NCBI GenBank assembly: GCA_029718625.1
Contig: CM056387.1
Span: forward strand, 39,487,798 to 39,551,797
Direction of reading: 5' to 3'
From: Synaphobranchus kaupii
Lineage: Eukaryota; Chordata; Actinopteri; Anguilliformes; Synaphobranchidae
DNA length: 64,000 nt
A model generated the notes under the pieces. The model ran no database searches and was not told where the DNA came from. It was given only the letters and a program-made list of their open reading frames with translations. This document shows positions 44,051 through 57,235 of the stretch, in pieces (the stretch's first letter is position 1; every line of letters begins with the position of its first letter). The translations under genes and the position numbers were made by a program.

Positions 44051-47000
44051 CACCTGTGGGTCTTCTCAGCTGTCAAGGAAAAAAGCACAATATCAATTTC
44101 AACAGATGACAAAGTGTTGTCTTTTTACATTCCGTACAGTATCCGTGCACTCGACAGTCTGCACTGCCTTCAAAAGGCTTAATTTTATTAGTAATGATGG
44201 TTGAGGCTTTAAGCTCTGCGTTTGATTCCTTCACAGCCGACGCAGGCCTTCATCGGAAATCAAGCCGCTCTCGTTACCCCCCGCAGTGCTGTGTTTCCCA
44301 AACAGATTCTGAGCCGGCTGCCCACGGAGACGGCCTCAACGGCAAAAACACAATCGCCTTGTGCGGCAAAAGGGTTTTGTTTGTGTGATGCTCACATGAT
44401 GTTCATGTTCGAATCCAGATTGAGAGCCAATCTTGTCAAATCCGACACATAATCAGGGTTATAATTACTGGCACAGCTCAGGGAGGAACCGACATCCAGC
44501 CAATCGTCTGCAGCAGAAGGCAGCAGGGGATGAGCTTGTGGTTGTCAGTTTCAAACAGGGCCAAGCAATGGCAGGTGATACTGACCTTATACCGCATCCG
44601 TTTCGGACTGCATTTTACACTATTCACATCAAAGTTGCAGTCAAGCACTGAAATGACAGACACAAAAAAGAAAAGCTTGTGTATCCGCAAAGGTCAACCA
44701 AAAATGGGAACCTCTGACTTGACTGTCCGAATGTCACAAAGTGAGCCACCTCTTCTCTTCAGACAGCATTCTGCAAGCTGAGCACCCACGGTTACTATAA
44801 CACAGGACTATGCAGCTGGGGCTAAAGTCACTATTGCCCAATCATTGCATGGCTACAGGTATGCCTAACTGTCCCTCCCTGAGACTGTCGTCCGGACTTC
44901 CATCCTCGAGTCAGCTGTGCTAAGAATACAATTTTTTAGTCAAGACAAATTACCCAGGCTAACTTGGTCCCGTTAATAAATCAGTACAAACTGTCACACT
45001 GGTACTGTACACTTCCGCAAATATCACCTGAGCCTTTATGATCTTTAGCCATGACATATTTTCCTTATTAAAAATGCTCAACTGAGGAACTCAGGTGCAG
45101 GTTCTGGAGCTAAAGCCAACAACATGGTTCTGGGGTCTCAGGGATCGACCCTTCTGAATTGGCCTGTCCTGTAAGGTACTACACTGTGGTTCCCCTCAGC
45201 AAAGGTTTGTTGTATGAAAAGCTCAACACACTCATGCAAGATAAATCTAGTCTGAGAACATCACCTATTCTGCTCATAAATTGGGGATCCACACTGAGCA
45301 ATATTAATTTAGTTCATAAAACACATATGCTGGAATAACATCATTGAGCTTCTATTTCAATAGATAATACATAGCCACCGAGTCCAGACAAACAGATATT
45401 AACCATTATTTTTAGCATTTATCTTCAGCTATAAGGTGCAAATAAATAAGACAATGAGACAGCATATGTTAATTCTGAGCAATTAGTCTTGTTTTAAATT
45501 TCTTTAATTTTTAAATAACCAATAAAATTACTGATATGCAGTGTGAAGACATGCCAAATATGAAGGATTTCAGTATTGTGTCCTAACTAAAGTTGGAAAG
45601 TTTACAGATGGCTCATACAAGATAAAACGGGATGAGATATAAATTTGTTGTCAACTATTAAAAAGTACCATAGTTTCTGTGCAGCTACTGGAGTAAAGGG
45701 CAGATTACATCACCCAAAATAATGGTGTAATATGATTTCACATGTGAGACTGAGTTCATTTACCTTTTCTGCATCTTAGCCTGTATTTTATTGTGGGTTC
45801 ACTGCCATCCCACTTCAGGCAACTTGACCATCAAACACATGTGCTTAGCTCTAGTTTTAGAATATGCGGTTGCCAGGTCAGTAGGGAGACCATCAGAGCA
45901 ATATAACAAACACGAGTGTTGTACCCCAGTCCAAGATTTTCATGACTGGAGTGGAGTGGTGACCTGGCTTTGACTTGCCCTTAAAGGGTAGGCCAATTCC
46001 TTTTTTTCCACCCGACTTAACTCATTGAGCTAACTCAGTAATCCTCAGTAAGACAACTCCAGTCCTGGAATCCAACCCTTAGTTTTAGTTTTCATTGGTA
46101 GTGGGAGCTGGGAAATGAGATTTTTTTTTTCATTCTGGACTTCTTAACTCTGCCAGTTGAACCTGGTCTCAGACTTGAGTAACTACTGGTGACTTGGACT
46201 TCAGGTAAGTGCCTAGACTACAGTAATGTCAAATGCATCCCTCACAAACATGTTTGATAATTACATAAACATAATGCTAATTACAATATAAACACACAAC
46301 TCACAAGTTACCTAGCCAGAATAAGCCATGGGGCTGGACTGTGATATCTAGGCGGACGATGAGGTCTGCCCAAAACATATTAAAAGTGGTTTGTAACAAC
46401 GTGTTTGACAGCACCGAGTAATTTGTGAAGTTCACATTTCTCAAAGAACAGATTATGCTGAAATGGCACTAAACGGTAATTTGGGAGCAGCAAACAGCAA
46501 GAGGTCCAAAACGTCGAAATGAAATGGTAGGCTACCCGTGTGGACGTTGCACATCGATCACCGACACAGGCTATTCCAGCAGTTACGGTAGTAATTCATT
46601 TTATTTGTAGTTCAACGTGTATATTGGACACTGTTAGTATTTTCAAGAACAAAGCGCTTCTGTAACAATATTGTCATTTCAGAAAGATGTATCGTTCGAT
46701 AGATAATTACCTAACTTCATATAACGTTAGCACTGGCTACCGCCGGACAGTATTTAGTTAGCTAACATAATTGCATTAACGTTACCACATAGCATGCCTG
46801 TTATAACAGAAACGTGCATTAGCCTAGAAATGCAGTTTTCATCTGTACGTATCTCTAACTACGTTATTTTTATGTATTTTTTAAATACTGTTTTAGCTGT
46901 TAGTAGGCGGCTGGGCAGGTAGCCTGCAAGATTAATAAAACAAGCTCGAGCCTCGGGTACATCAGATTTCCTGATAATTTCCTCAGAAGTTTTAACTGGT

Positions 47001-50000
47001 TTACCTTGATCAGGAAATGCGGGGCATCATCAAAGCGGTCAAATGGTCAGCGCCCAGTAGTTTGAGTGACGTTAACCTAAACCAATAGTAGCTTGCCAGA
47101 TTAGGAGTGATTTCATGAACAACCAATAAAAAGATGTTTTCAATAAGATGCGGGAACAAAGTCCTATTTCATAATTCAACCATTAGAAGCAGCGTAACAT
47201 AATGTAACGTTACTTTAATATTATGTAGATATTTTTCCAAATCGTCTCTTTCCATTCTCATCTTAGTTAACTTGCCACTTATATGATTTCAGTATCAACG
47301 GGTCTGTGCAGCTTTGCTTTCAATGGATGCTCATGAGAAAACAGGGTATTTCACTCAGATACTCAAATATTTTGAGTTGGTCATCTCTGTGTGTGTGTGC
47401 GTGTGTGTGCATGTACGATTTCAGGTGGTTTCACATGATAAACTAGACAGCCCATTATTAAAATATTATTTATTGGCATACGAATTGAACACATCTGCTT
47501 TCCTAACTCATCCATGTATAATAACTAATTTTTAATTTTTTTTAAATCATCATTTTGGTCCTAAAATTGCCTTAATGGCTCTCATATTTCTTCAAATTCC
47601 CTGTATGGATTCAAATGTTTTGCAGTATATTTCATAGTTTGCATCATAGTAGTTTTTTGAAAGTGTCCATTCATTGTGTGTGTAACTCACAAGGTGGCAT
47701 AAATGATTTAATCAACAATTCCAATATTCCTAAAGATAATTGCAAATGTTTTGATATTTTGCGGTTCTATCACTAGCAATAGACTAATCTACTGCCTTGT
47801 CCATTTAATAACATTTTTGATTGCATTTATTTTTCATAATATCATTTGTTTCAATAGCCTTATGAATCTGGTACACTGCAATGTTCTGCAAAGATCTCAG
47901 TCATATCCAAAAGATATATTTTAGTACAGCTATTGAAACAGATGATAAACAAGTATGGATTTCCTTCAGTATTTTTACCTACCTGATGTCAACCTACCTA
48001 TTGCAGCAAAAGAGATGCTTGCAATCAGTGGGGTCCCCCATCAAAAATGTGTAAGTCAATAATGGCCCAGAATGAAAAGCTTTGAATATGAATACTGTAT
48101 AGCTATTTATATATCACCTTAAAACAAATTATAATGTGTTTTCAAAGTTGTGTAAAAAAAAAACCTACCTTGAAGCAGATTAGTTTATGTAATGGTGCCT
48201 GAAGAAAGCAGACATAATAACTTAATTTCCTTAGTTCAAAACAAGAGCCAAATTCAATATTTCAGAGTTTTCTCTCAGGTGACACAGTGGCCATGTGATG
48301 TAGTGCAGCCATTTGGGTCCATTCTACAGGAGCACTGGAAGAGAATGTGGCCTTTCAAAATAACGGAAAATGTTCAGTTGTTTTCTATCTCGACTCTTAG
48401 CAGTTTTCCAAAATAGTGATGACTGTGATTTTGTGCTTTTTCCACTGCGTAGTTTTGGAGGTGTGCCTTTTAGATGCGTTTTTCACATGTTTCCCTGCTT
48501 TGCTTCATCATGGACTACCGCCTTCCATAACAGCAAGCAATATGGCTGATATTCAAGTGTTATAGCATGTAAAAATAGTCAGAGTGCACTATTAGTGTTC
48601 CTTGTAACGTGAACACGGTACTACAAACATTTGGGAGAACCCCAGAGCATTTTCCAAAAGGATGCTGTCTTTGCATGGAAATGAATTATGTTGACACACA
48701 GCTGAAAATGGCAGTGAAAAGGCATGCGATGTAACCAATGAAGAATCATGCACTGCACCAGAGGAGAGGCGCACCGGCAGTACCTTTGAGCCCTTCCTGA
48801 CAGGTATGCAGTGTGACTTGACAGCTCAGTATTTCAATGATAAATGCAGCCGTCCTGGGACTCCCATTCACTAAACTCAAGAGTGTGTTGAGCTGATACT
48901 TCAAGGTCAAGTGAATAAGAAAGAGTGAAACCACACAGATCGTGGAGGAAGAGAAAAAAAAGAAAGGAGAAAAAAAAGAGGCCGATGGCCCAGTGGCAGA
49001 TCTTCTTTCTCCTCATCTCTGTAGCCAAGGCAGTGAGGGGAGTCTTGCTGGCCTCCTCATCCCCACTGAAATCCTTCATTTCCAACCTTCACACACACAC
49101 ACACACACACACACCATCTAAACATACTGAACCGCAACTGAAATAAAAAGAACGGAAGAGAACTAATAAAAAGAACTTCATAGCGTAAATATTGTGAATG
49201 GCCTGAAATAGGGAAAGCTTTTCACATATGACACTAGATTTAAACTGTTCCATGGTGCACATGTGAATTTATATTACTGCATCAAAACTGATAATTAGAT
49301 TAACATCAGAATTGAAAATGTTGATTTCCTGTGGAACATTAGTAAAAAATTTAAAAAAAGGAAAATTATTCCCCTCCAAGGTAAGGCCAGGCGCTACAGA
49401 GTGGCAGACTGTCTACTGTACAATTATCCTGTGCTTTTGTCTGCCCAGGGGGAATACTATGCCACCTAAACACTTTTTAGAGTTTAAAGAAATCAATGAT
49501 ATGTTTGTTTTCCCATGCACAAGTTTGGATTGCACGTTCTTGGACACATTGTATGCAGCACTTGGGAAACAGGTGATTAACTTCATTCAGTAGAATTCAT
49601 CAAATTTCAGAAGGGAAATTTCGCATTCAGCTACTCATGAATTTCAACACAATACAATGCCCTTTGTTATTCAATTGTCTTCTTAATGAAACCCAGAATG
49701 GCAATTATCCTTGACCTATAAAACAAACAATAACTGTTAGGGGGGAAATATAGAAACTGGCTGAGCCCCTGTAATTTCCTGTATTCTGTCCACACTTCCA
49801 TTTCTGCACTTATCGAACACTGGCACTTTTTTGCTGTTAGTCAAATCGACATTCATTACAGTTTGTTAGTTAAAAATTGATAAAGGTAAATCAATACCTT
49901 GGTCTCTAGCTCCTTTCTTAAAATCCTTGCAGCGTTCTCCGTTGGCGGGTCTCGTTTAAAAGTACAAGACCACAAACGCAACATTAGGTCAGTCTGCGTT

Positions 50001-50107
50001 CCCAAAATGGCACTCACCCCCATTCTTCAACTGTCAGTTATCGTACCCCAGCTTGCTTTGAAACATATCTGCAAATTAGGAACACTGTCATACGATTAAA
50101 ATATGCA

Positions 50108-50143
<36 letters not shown>

Positions 50144-50695
50144 TACACAAACGTGATCACACACACGTGTACACAAAATAATCTTGGATGCAGGAGTGTG
50201 TACGAAATATAAATGTGCTTTTATAGTCCAACGAAACCTCTTTTGACACTGTATGAATTGTGAGATGCACAGTAAAAGGAGAAGACAGTATTCCTACTCA
50301 AGCCACAGTAATAACAGCATTTAATGAATTACCTAAACAGTTTAATCAATATATCCCTGATATTTTAAACATACTGCCCTCAATAAATTTCATTGTCTGA
50401 CATGTATTGTTTGCAAAGATGCGTGTAAATCAAAACAAAAAAAATACATTTGAATATTCTATAGGAAGGTGAGCTCAACAGTTTCCTGTATTCCATAGCA
50501 TTTCAGAGAACTTCATCTGCAACCAGAACCACAACAGAAAGCAACTCACCATTGTGAAACATAAAAATGGTCACCAAGTGGCACCTTATCAATCAACATG
50601 AATTAATTAGGAGGATTTAAAAAATAGTGGTTAAAAAAAAAACATCTTAACATCCTAGTCTTTTTCTGTCATGTCTCTTCTTTTGTTTTTCATCT
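44051..50695. other. Long non-coding stretch
   Basis: No exon is recognised in 6.6 kb. A short CA tract lies at 49090-49114 and another at 50108-50140. The frames of 60 to 94 codons have no recognisable content. Sequence at 46000-46080 (ACTCCAGTCCTGGAATCCAA) resembles a fragment of a common fish repeat. Confidence 0.45.
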
Positions 50696-50699
50696 ATGA

Positions 50700-50900
50700 G
50701 ATTTCCCCAAAGGAAGTTTAATGCCATGCATACCTGATTATTTGCTATTTAATTATCAAATGTTAATTCCCCTTGTAACAATGTGCCAGGATCGGCAGCC
50801 TACAGGGCATTAGAATCAATTCATGCACCATGGATTGTGAATTGGTGCCAACATTCACTAATTCGCAGCACACTGCTGTGTGCTCACGCATCTGCAGAAC
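50700..50900. promoter_or_regulatory. Candidate conserved non-coding element
   Basis: Repeat-free block with TACCTGATTATTTGC, TTAATTATCAAATGTTAATT, GGGCATTAGAATCAATTCAT and CATGGATTGTGAATTGG, ending just before a 22-C tract (50948-50969). Inferred from motif density. Confidence 0.35.
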
Positions 50901-50947
50901 TGTATGATTGACTTTCCAAATGTATTCAATTTAACAACTTTATTTCA

Positions 50948-50969
50948 CCCCCCCCCCCCCCCCCCCCCC
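50948..50969. repeat. Poly-C tract (22 C)
   Basis: Pure homopolymer, one of seven poly-C runs of 17 or more in the window. Confidence 0.95.
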
Positions 50970-53335
50970 TTCCCCTTCTCTAATTTTAGATAATTATTCC
51001 TACCTCCATCAAAGCCTGTCAGTGTCTGTGTAAGAACTGTGTGAGCTGCTACAATCGGGGTACCATTTTTTTTTAATTAATGAATTTTTTTGCAAGGTTT
51101 TTCTTTTATCTTAACTAAAATTCTGTTATATATTGTAATAATACCAACAGTACCATACAGTATGTATTACTGGAAAATAAAACCTGTCCTGCTAACCACT
51201 GGAGAATGTAATATCAAAACGTATCTTTAAATGTATTTGTTTATTACTAAATATTATGTCTCCAGCTGAGTTTAGTACAGGCTTCAAGTATATCCTTAAA
51301 AATGAATTAGAACGTCATTTATAAATATGATATGAATAGAAATAATGACCTGCACTTACATTTCATCATAGAGTACCACATAATGATAATATGTTTTGTT
51401 TGTAGTTATTAGTGATTGTCTAAACATGAATAAAAACATTTCATTTAAAAAGATAAGTAGTATTTCCATAACTCTTGCAAAAACTGAATTTAAAACGATA
51501 AATGTGGTACCATACTTACAACTTCAACAAGATGGCCACCAGAGAATAGAGACTTCCTCATTGATGGCTGTGACAAGATGCATACAAACTGGAATTAACA
51601 GTAGCTTGCTTTCAATGGTTATCATTTTGGATTAGGAATGGGCTCCAAAATAGGCTCAGTAGACTCACGACTGCAATCAGCAGTTACATTAAGCAGGGTC
51701 AACATATAACATCTACCTGTTATCTCTGAATGTTGAGCACACGTGTTAAACTTTTCATTGTAAACTATCCCCATTGTAAGACATACAAGCTTTATACCAA
51801 TAACATATTTTTCTACCTTCCTACACCTTTTAAACCTTTCTACTGTCTTTGAAAACCAATTCTACATTCAAACAAGTAGAAGTAATATTGGAAGAAATCT
51901 GAGATTACAAATATACATCTTAATTTTGATATAAATTCATCTTTGTCCATAAGAGGTCAAAACACAACAATGTCACCATGCCCAAATATATAGATGTTAA
52001 AACTGAAAAAAGAAACCATTTCACATTTTGGAATATTTCAGAACATGTTATGTCTTTTTACCGAAAACAAAAAACAGTCATTGGTTAATCAGAAGGCAAT
52101 ATCAAGTGACCATGACAACATGGCATGAAAATCAATGTTTAAAAAAACTGACTGTTGTTTGAACTGGTTACTGATGAACAGTTTAACAAAAAAAATTATT
52201 AAATGAACTAGTTATTTGCTGTAGTGTTTGTTTCATAAATGAAAATTACAAAATTAAGATATAACTTGCATTTAAAAAAATACATATATATGCATTTCCT
52301 TGCAGCAGAAGGAAGTAAAATATTGCAATAGTGAAATTTCGTGATCCACATTATGATGAAAACTGGGAATTGAGGGGGATAATTTTTAGCCTATTCAATC
52401 ATACTTCCCCGTTTAAGTTTTTTTTCTTTATTTATAAAGTTTGAGAAATGTTTAAGGAAATAAATTTTCGACTATGAGAGACCATTTATTTTGCCATATA
52501 ATGTGTTAACATCCGTAAGATTGGGGATAAGGGGGGTGAGACAGCCTCCTCTCCTTTGTGATCCCAATAATCATTCCGTCCCACCTCATTTGTTAAACTT
52601 GCGTATAATGTTCTGTTATGTGTACAAAAGCGCAGTAAGTACGTTTCTAAGCGGCTGCAGGGAGAGAGCTTAGTTACTCATGAGCGACACAAGTAGCCTA
52701 CGTTTGCGCACAGTAGACTTTAACCATCAACAGGACAACAAATAGGCCTGAAATTATTTTCCACGCCCCCAGACTCAAACATTAAATTCCAGGGACTTTA
52801 ATCCCCGGCATATCCTACGAACGCAAAGACGAAAATAATAAGAACTGCAGTTGTTCATCTGAGGAGATACAACGTTACCGCGAAGATTCTTTCGCTGGAA
52901 ATCTCTCCCTTTATGAGCAACCCAAAAGTTTCAGAAGTAGAAAAGAGGGTTAAAAGACGCGTGTTTTCTGTCAAAAACTGTCATCCATAGCCAAAAGTTT
53001 CAAGGAAGAAAATGCAACGAACAAATCAACTTTAGCCAAAAAGCATCTTCACATCTGCAAGATCTTCTCCCTCCGGGCACATCGATTTTCGAAGTTCTCC
53101 ACACAGCTGACAAGCTAAGACATAGTCTAACTGTAGCCTAAGTGAGACAGAATGCACATCGAATAATCAAAACATGTTTTACTGTAAATAAATACATTGC
53201 CAGTCACCACATTGAATGTAAAGTCACTAGGTTAGACTTCACAAAGATGCGAGAGCGTTTTCCCACACTTCGCTTATAACTAACAAAAATACACCTCACA
53301 TTTACGGGACGCTTATAAAACGTAGCCACTGTATC
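50970..53335. other. AT-rich non-coding stretch upstream of the pbx3 promoter region
   Basis: No gene or defined repeat is seen. The sequence becomes CpG-containing from about 52780 onward. Confidence 0.45.
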
Positions 53336-53339
53336 CTTA

Positions 53340-53660
53340 CATCCCGCTCATCGACTTGTCTGCTGCCATAGCAACTATAGAAGAGGACAAAGCAGCGCCG
53401 CCTGCTTGTGCAGTGGATGTCACCCGTGGCAACGGCCAATCAGAAGTTACTGACTGTCTCCACAACCATGTTGAGCTGGTGGATTCTCTGGGCGGGATCT
53501 AAGCACCAAATGCGATGTCCCGACAGGACAAGTCGCCCGTCAGTCTTACGCAGATAAGGCGTGGATTGGTGAGAGAACGCTCAGTTCCAATATTATAAAC
53601 ATGGCCTCTGCCTGCCTACCTTGCGAGCAAGGCTAGGTAGAGACGTCTGTACCATGGTCT
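53340..53660. promoter_or_regulatory. Promoter-like region with CCAAT and two RFX X-box-like motifs
   Basis: GTCACCCGTGGCAAC (53419-53433) fits an RFX X-box (GTNRCC, short spacer, RGYAAC). It is followed within two bases by a CCAAT box (GGCCAATCAG). A weaker X-box-like GCTGCCATAGCAAC lies at 53362-53375, 44 bases before it. GGGCGGGA (about 53490) is SP1-like, and TATTATAAACATGG (about 53591) is a possible TATA-like stretch. The region is CpG-bearing, in contrast to the AT-rich DNA around it. It lies about 1.5 kb upstream of the pbx3 start codon and between two head-to-head loci, so it may be the pbx3 promoter, the old mapkap1 promoter, or shared. The transcription start is not visible. Confidence 0.45.
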
Positions 53661-54973
53661 TGGAAAGCGGAGAGCGCGAGCAATTCATTATCAGTTTGGT
53701 ATCAAACAATATAAAACTAAGGGTATGCACTTTCTTTTGTTTGTTGAATTTCCAAGTGTGTACGAGGAGTGTAATGTGATGGCATTTTGCTGTACGCTCA
53801 AGTGAGGCTAACGAAAAGTGGGACTCGGGCGATTTTTTTTTTTAAATTTTAGGTGCTTGCTTCATTTATTATTATCACTATTATACATTACTCTAGTATT
53901 TTGTTTTCGGTGTTTTCAGCGAGAAGAAATGACAAGATCATAGACCCCCTCCTCTCATGGGCGGAGCGTGCATTTTTATTTCGATTTTGTATTTTTTTTC
54001 TGGTCCTGATCTGACACGTCTGCATTGAGTGAGTGGCATTGGCACATTGTCAATCGCTCACTACCGCTGCCATCAAACACCATAAAGCACACAGTCAGAG
54101 ATTCGGACTCATAAATTTCAAAAGGCAGATATTTTTGCGCATTGCTTTACAGCGTGTAATTAATTTTTCGTTATTCAGTTTTATTCATTTTCCCAGTAAA
54201 ACTGCGAAACTTTAAAAAAAAAATATTTTCATTTTTGCTATCACTATTATTATTTAGCAGCCGGTACTAGTAATTTAATTTATTTATTTTTGCACTTATT
54301 TTTGAAAACATTCATATGGTGTGTATCTCAAGTATTGTACTACCAACATAGGTACTGTATACTTTGATTTGCATTGTTTATTTATTTTGTTTTATTATTT
54401 GTTTCCCACTTAGCGTCGGATGTTTTGTTTCCTGGTGGTTTAAATTGGGATTTGACCAAGTTTGCAAGAAGAATTACGCGGGGAGACATAATCGCAAGAA
54501 AGCTTACTAACATATTAAAGAATTCTGCAAGGAGCTTTAGCAGTCATATCCAACACGTCAAATCAAAGAAAAAAGACCAATTGGAAAGAAGATTCGAACA
54601 GGATCAAAGGGACAGCGGCTGTCACACGAATACCGAAGTGTCAACAATGAAAGTATAGATATCGGAACTGCAATTACGAACAACATATTTATAATATATT
54701 TATAAAACGGCGCTTCGATTCAAGGAGAGAAGAAAATATTGTGAGAAGAAAGTGTTTACTGGGACAAGCATTCGTCATACTATCTATAGATAGTGCCTCG
54801 TATCAATTTATCGCGCTTTCTTATTTTTGTGCGCAGTTTTAAGAATTAGCGTTATTCCTTGTTTCGTCTAGTTCCGCACAGACTTAAGAAGTGGCTTTGC
54901 ATGTGATTTTTTTCCAAGCTCCATTTCTTTGCGTTGATTCGTAAGAAGTGCATTGATTGTGTTGCGGCAGACT
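53661..54973 (+). other. pbx3: Probable pbx3 5-prime UTR and proximal promoter
   Basis: This interval leads directly into the pbx3 start codon. No splice donor/acceptor pair or cap site could be fixed. A 94-codon open stretch (54374-54658) starts at TTG, not ATG, so it is not a convincing upstream ORF. The extent of the UTR is inferred. Confidence 0.35.
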
Positions 54974-55170
54974 ATGGACGAACAAGCCCGGATAATGCAG
55001 GCTCTCGGCGGTGTCAGCCTCGCTGGTCACTCGGTACAAGGAGGCATGGCACTGCCGCCACCGCACGGACACGAAGGGACGGATGGGGACGGAAGAAAAC
55101 AAGATATTGGGGACATTCTGCATCAAATAATGACCATAACTGACCAAAGTCTGGATGAGGCGCAAGCAAA
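54974..55170 (+). CDS. pbx3: pbx3 coding exon 1
   Basis: PBX3 is a PBC-class TALE homeodomain transcription factor that binds DNA with HOX and MEIS/PREP partners in the nucleus. This exon encodes the first 65 residues plus two bases of the next codon (Lys by family expectation). It begins [13 protein letters not shown], passes a Gly/Pro/His-rich linker with [15 protein letters not shown], which is diagnostic for PBX3 over PBX1, PBX2 or PBX4, and enters the PBC-A domain from about residue 41 ([25 protein letters not shown]). PBC-A is the region contacted by MEIS/PREP proteins. ATG at 54974 was chosen because it matches the family N-terminus and has A at -3 and G at +4; the frame stays open upstream only to a TTG. 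The donor at 55171 is GTTGGT, weak but GT. Whether this is the pbx3a or pbx3b duplicate cannot be told from two exons. Confidence 0.95.
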
Positions 55171-56175
55171 GTTGGTTCCTTTTTAATGAATTATTTACTG
55201 CACAAATTGTTGCACACAGCAAAGGGCTATTGTGTTTATATTGTATAACTAGCTTAGTGTTGACGTAGCTTTCCTGGAAAAAATATATATAATAGCATGC
55301 CTTTGATATGATGTGTAATATTAAAACTAGAGAACGGTTGTGAATAACAGCAGTCATGGATGTGAAGGAGATAATGACACAACTGAGTTCGTGTGAAAAT
55401 CATGGTATTTGTAGCGTGGTTAGCCACTCGCCTTCCTCGAGTTCGTAACATTATGTGAATCGTGAGCTAATTTTATTTGATAGAAATGTTTATTAGGCGT
55501 AGAGGTATGTGCATTTGAACATTCTGGCACCACATAGTCACTTTAAAAAAGAGGCTAGATATGCCAAATCTACATTAGTAAAAATACACACATTATATAT
55601 TTAAATTTAGAAAAAAAGTGTGCTTTAATGGGAATTTTTCAAATGCATTTAAATGGGGCGGGTGCTTTGCTTTGCAAATCCATAGTAATATCTGGCCAAA
55701 AAAAACTTCCAAACTGCCAAAAGATAACTTTACCTAACAGCAAGTAGCTTAACCGTTCTCGTCCTAGGTGTAGCTACGTGATAGGTACTGTTTACTATCC
55801 TGTGTAATCAGATTTCATGGAGTAAATCTTGCATCACACACTAGTTATACAAAATATATATGCACTTTCACTATGCCAGATTGTATGATACAGCCGAGTG
55901 TAAACAATCACTGCAAACAACGACCCATCAATCCCATTATACTTATTCTACGGACATTTTCTGTATCTTAACTTACAAAAAGCATGCTCACGCTTTCCCA
56001 TGTGCCGCGACAGAGCCTAAACACACGTGTGTTAATGAAAATAGGGATGTATTCAGAACATGAGTGTTTTTGGGGGTAACGTATTTCATTAATATAAAAT
56101 GCAGTGTATTTTCTTGCATACTTTAAAAAGTAGTGATTATATATAATTTTTTTGCTTTCCCCTGTACTGAAACAG
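55171..56175 (+). other. pbx3: pbx3 intron 1
   Basis: The intron is about 1.0 kb, GT at 55171-55172 and AG at 56174-56175, with a pyrimidine-rich stretch (TTTTTTTGCTTTCCCCTG) ahead of the acceptor. It is AT-rich and I see no element in it. Its exact right boundary is uncertain by one base because of the frame problem at exon 2. Confidence 0.8.
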
Positions 56176-56250
56176 GAAAACATGGACTGAATTGCCACAG
56201 AATGAAACCGGCCCTCTTCAGTGTGCTATGCGAAATTAAAGAAAAAACAG
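56176..56250 (+). CDS. pbx3: pbx3 coding exon 2
   Basis: This exon continues the PBC-A domain: [10 protein letters not shown], then [14 protein letters not shown], ending with G before a consensus donor (GTAAGA at 56251). The Ser in PALFSV and the Gly codon started at the 3-prime end fit PBX3 (KEKTG) and not PBX1 (ALFNV, KEKTV). The family reads KHALNCHRMK, so the Gly (GGA) in place of Ala is unusual in a stretch that is otherwise nearly invariant. The frame does not join cleanly. Exon 1 leaves two bases, whereas the only AG acceptor (56174-56175) leaves two bases before the AAA-CAT codons, one too many. The sequence ACAGGAAAACAT probably has one extra base, or splicing is non-canonical. The next exon lies beyond the window. 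Confidence 0.88.
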
Positions 56251-57180
56251 GTAAGACCGATACATTTTCTGTTAAGGAAACAATTAAGGAATATGGGAGT
56301 ATTCATAGCAAGCTACATTACCGTGGCACAAAACGATTGCACACCGCCATCTTGTGCTCTGTTTGTCCCTTGTACCCCGTGGTCAAATATGAACACACGT
56401 ACCACAGTTATATCCCCATTCGTAATCGTATCCAACACTGGAAAATAAATATGGTTGTAGCTTCTGAAAAATAAACAAATACACAAGGGTCATAACTGAA
56501 GAACCCCTGATATCCGTTGCTCTTTTTGTGGGGGAGTAGCAGCCAGCACTGTCCTGTGCTCCGACCGCTTACTCAACGTCAAATGACTTGGAGAGGAGGG
56601 CGGCAGACAACTGGCATGTGCTTGTTTACACTGTCCAATTCTATATTCTCCTTATCTTATCGTATATAAGCGGAGAGAAAAAAAGAAAACTTGCGGGCGC
56701 GTCTTTAGATAAAACACACACCACCAAGATAACATTGGAGTTAACAAGCCCGTTCGCCATGCGCCATGCATATCTTAAGTTAAATAGTCAATTGCAGTGC
56801 ATCAACGTGAGGAACGTATGCATAGGCTGTATATTTTAAATAGACGTATTTGCTACCTGATTAATATTTTGGTGTGTTTATATATGTGTGAACATTAGGC
56901 TAATTGTTTTTTGCTTGTTCTAGCGATTATTATTGGCACGACGCGTAACTACATCTGACTCGTTCCCACATGCCTTATAGGCAACAATGAATCAATAATG
57001 CGAACCGTTACAAGTGTGACAGTCATTTTAAAATATAGTAGGCTATGCATGCAAATGCGCAAGGTTTACAGAGAAATACTTTATGGAACTCTATGAGTAC
57101 AAATAATAAAAATGAAAAAAGCGAAGGCTCTGCAAAGTGGAACAGCCTTCGTGAAATGATGTGGAATTGTCATTATTATT

Positions 57181-57183
<3 letters not shown>

Positions 57184-57229
<46 letters not shown>
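57184..57229. repeat. GA microsatellite in pbx3 intron 2
   Basis: About 23 uninterrupted GA units. The Arg/Glu frame is an artefact. Confidence 0.95.

Positions 57230-57235
<6 letters not shown>

Noticed and set aside
54374..54658. 94-codon frame upstream of pbx3 as a possible uORF with a signal-like start
   Set aside because: It begins at TTG, not ATG, and no good in-frame ATG precedes its body. No domain is recognised.
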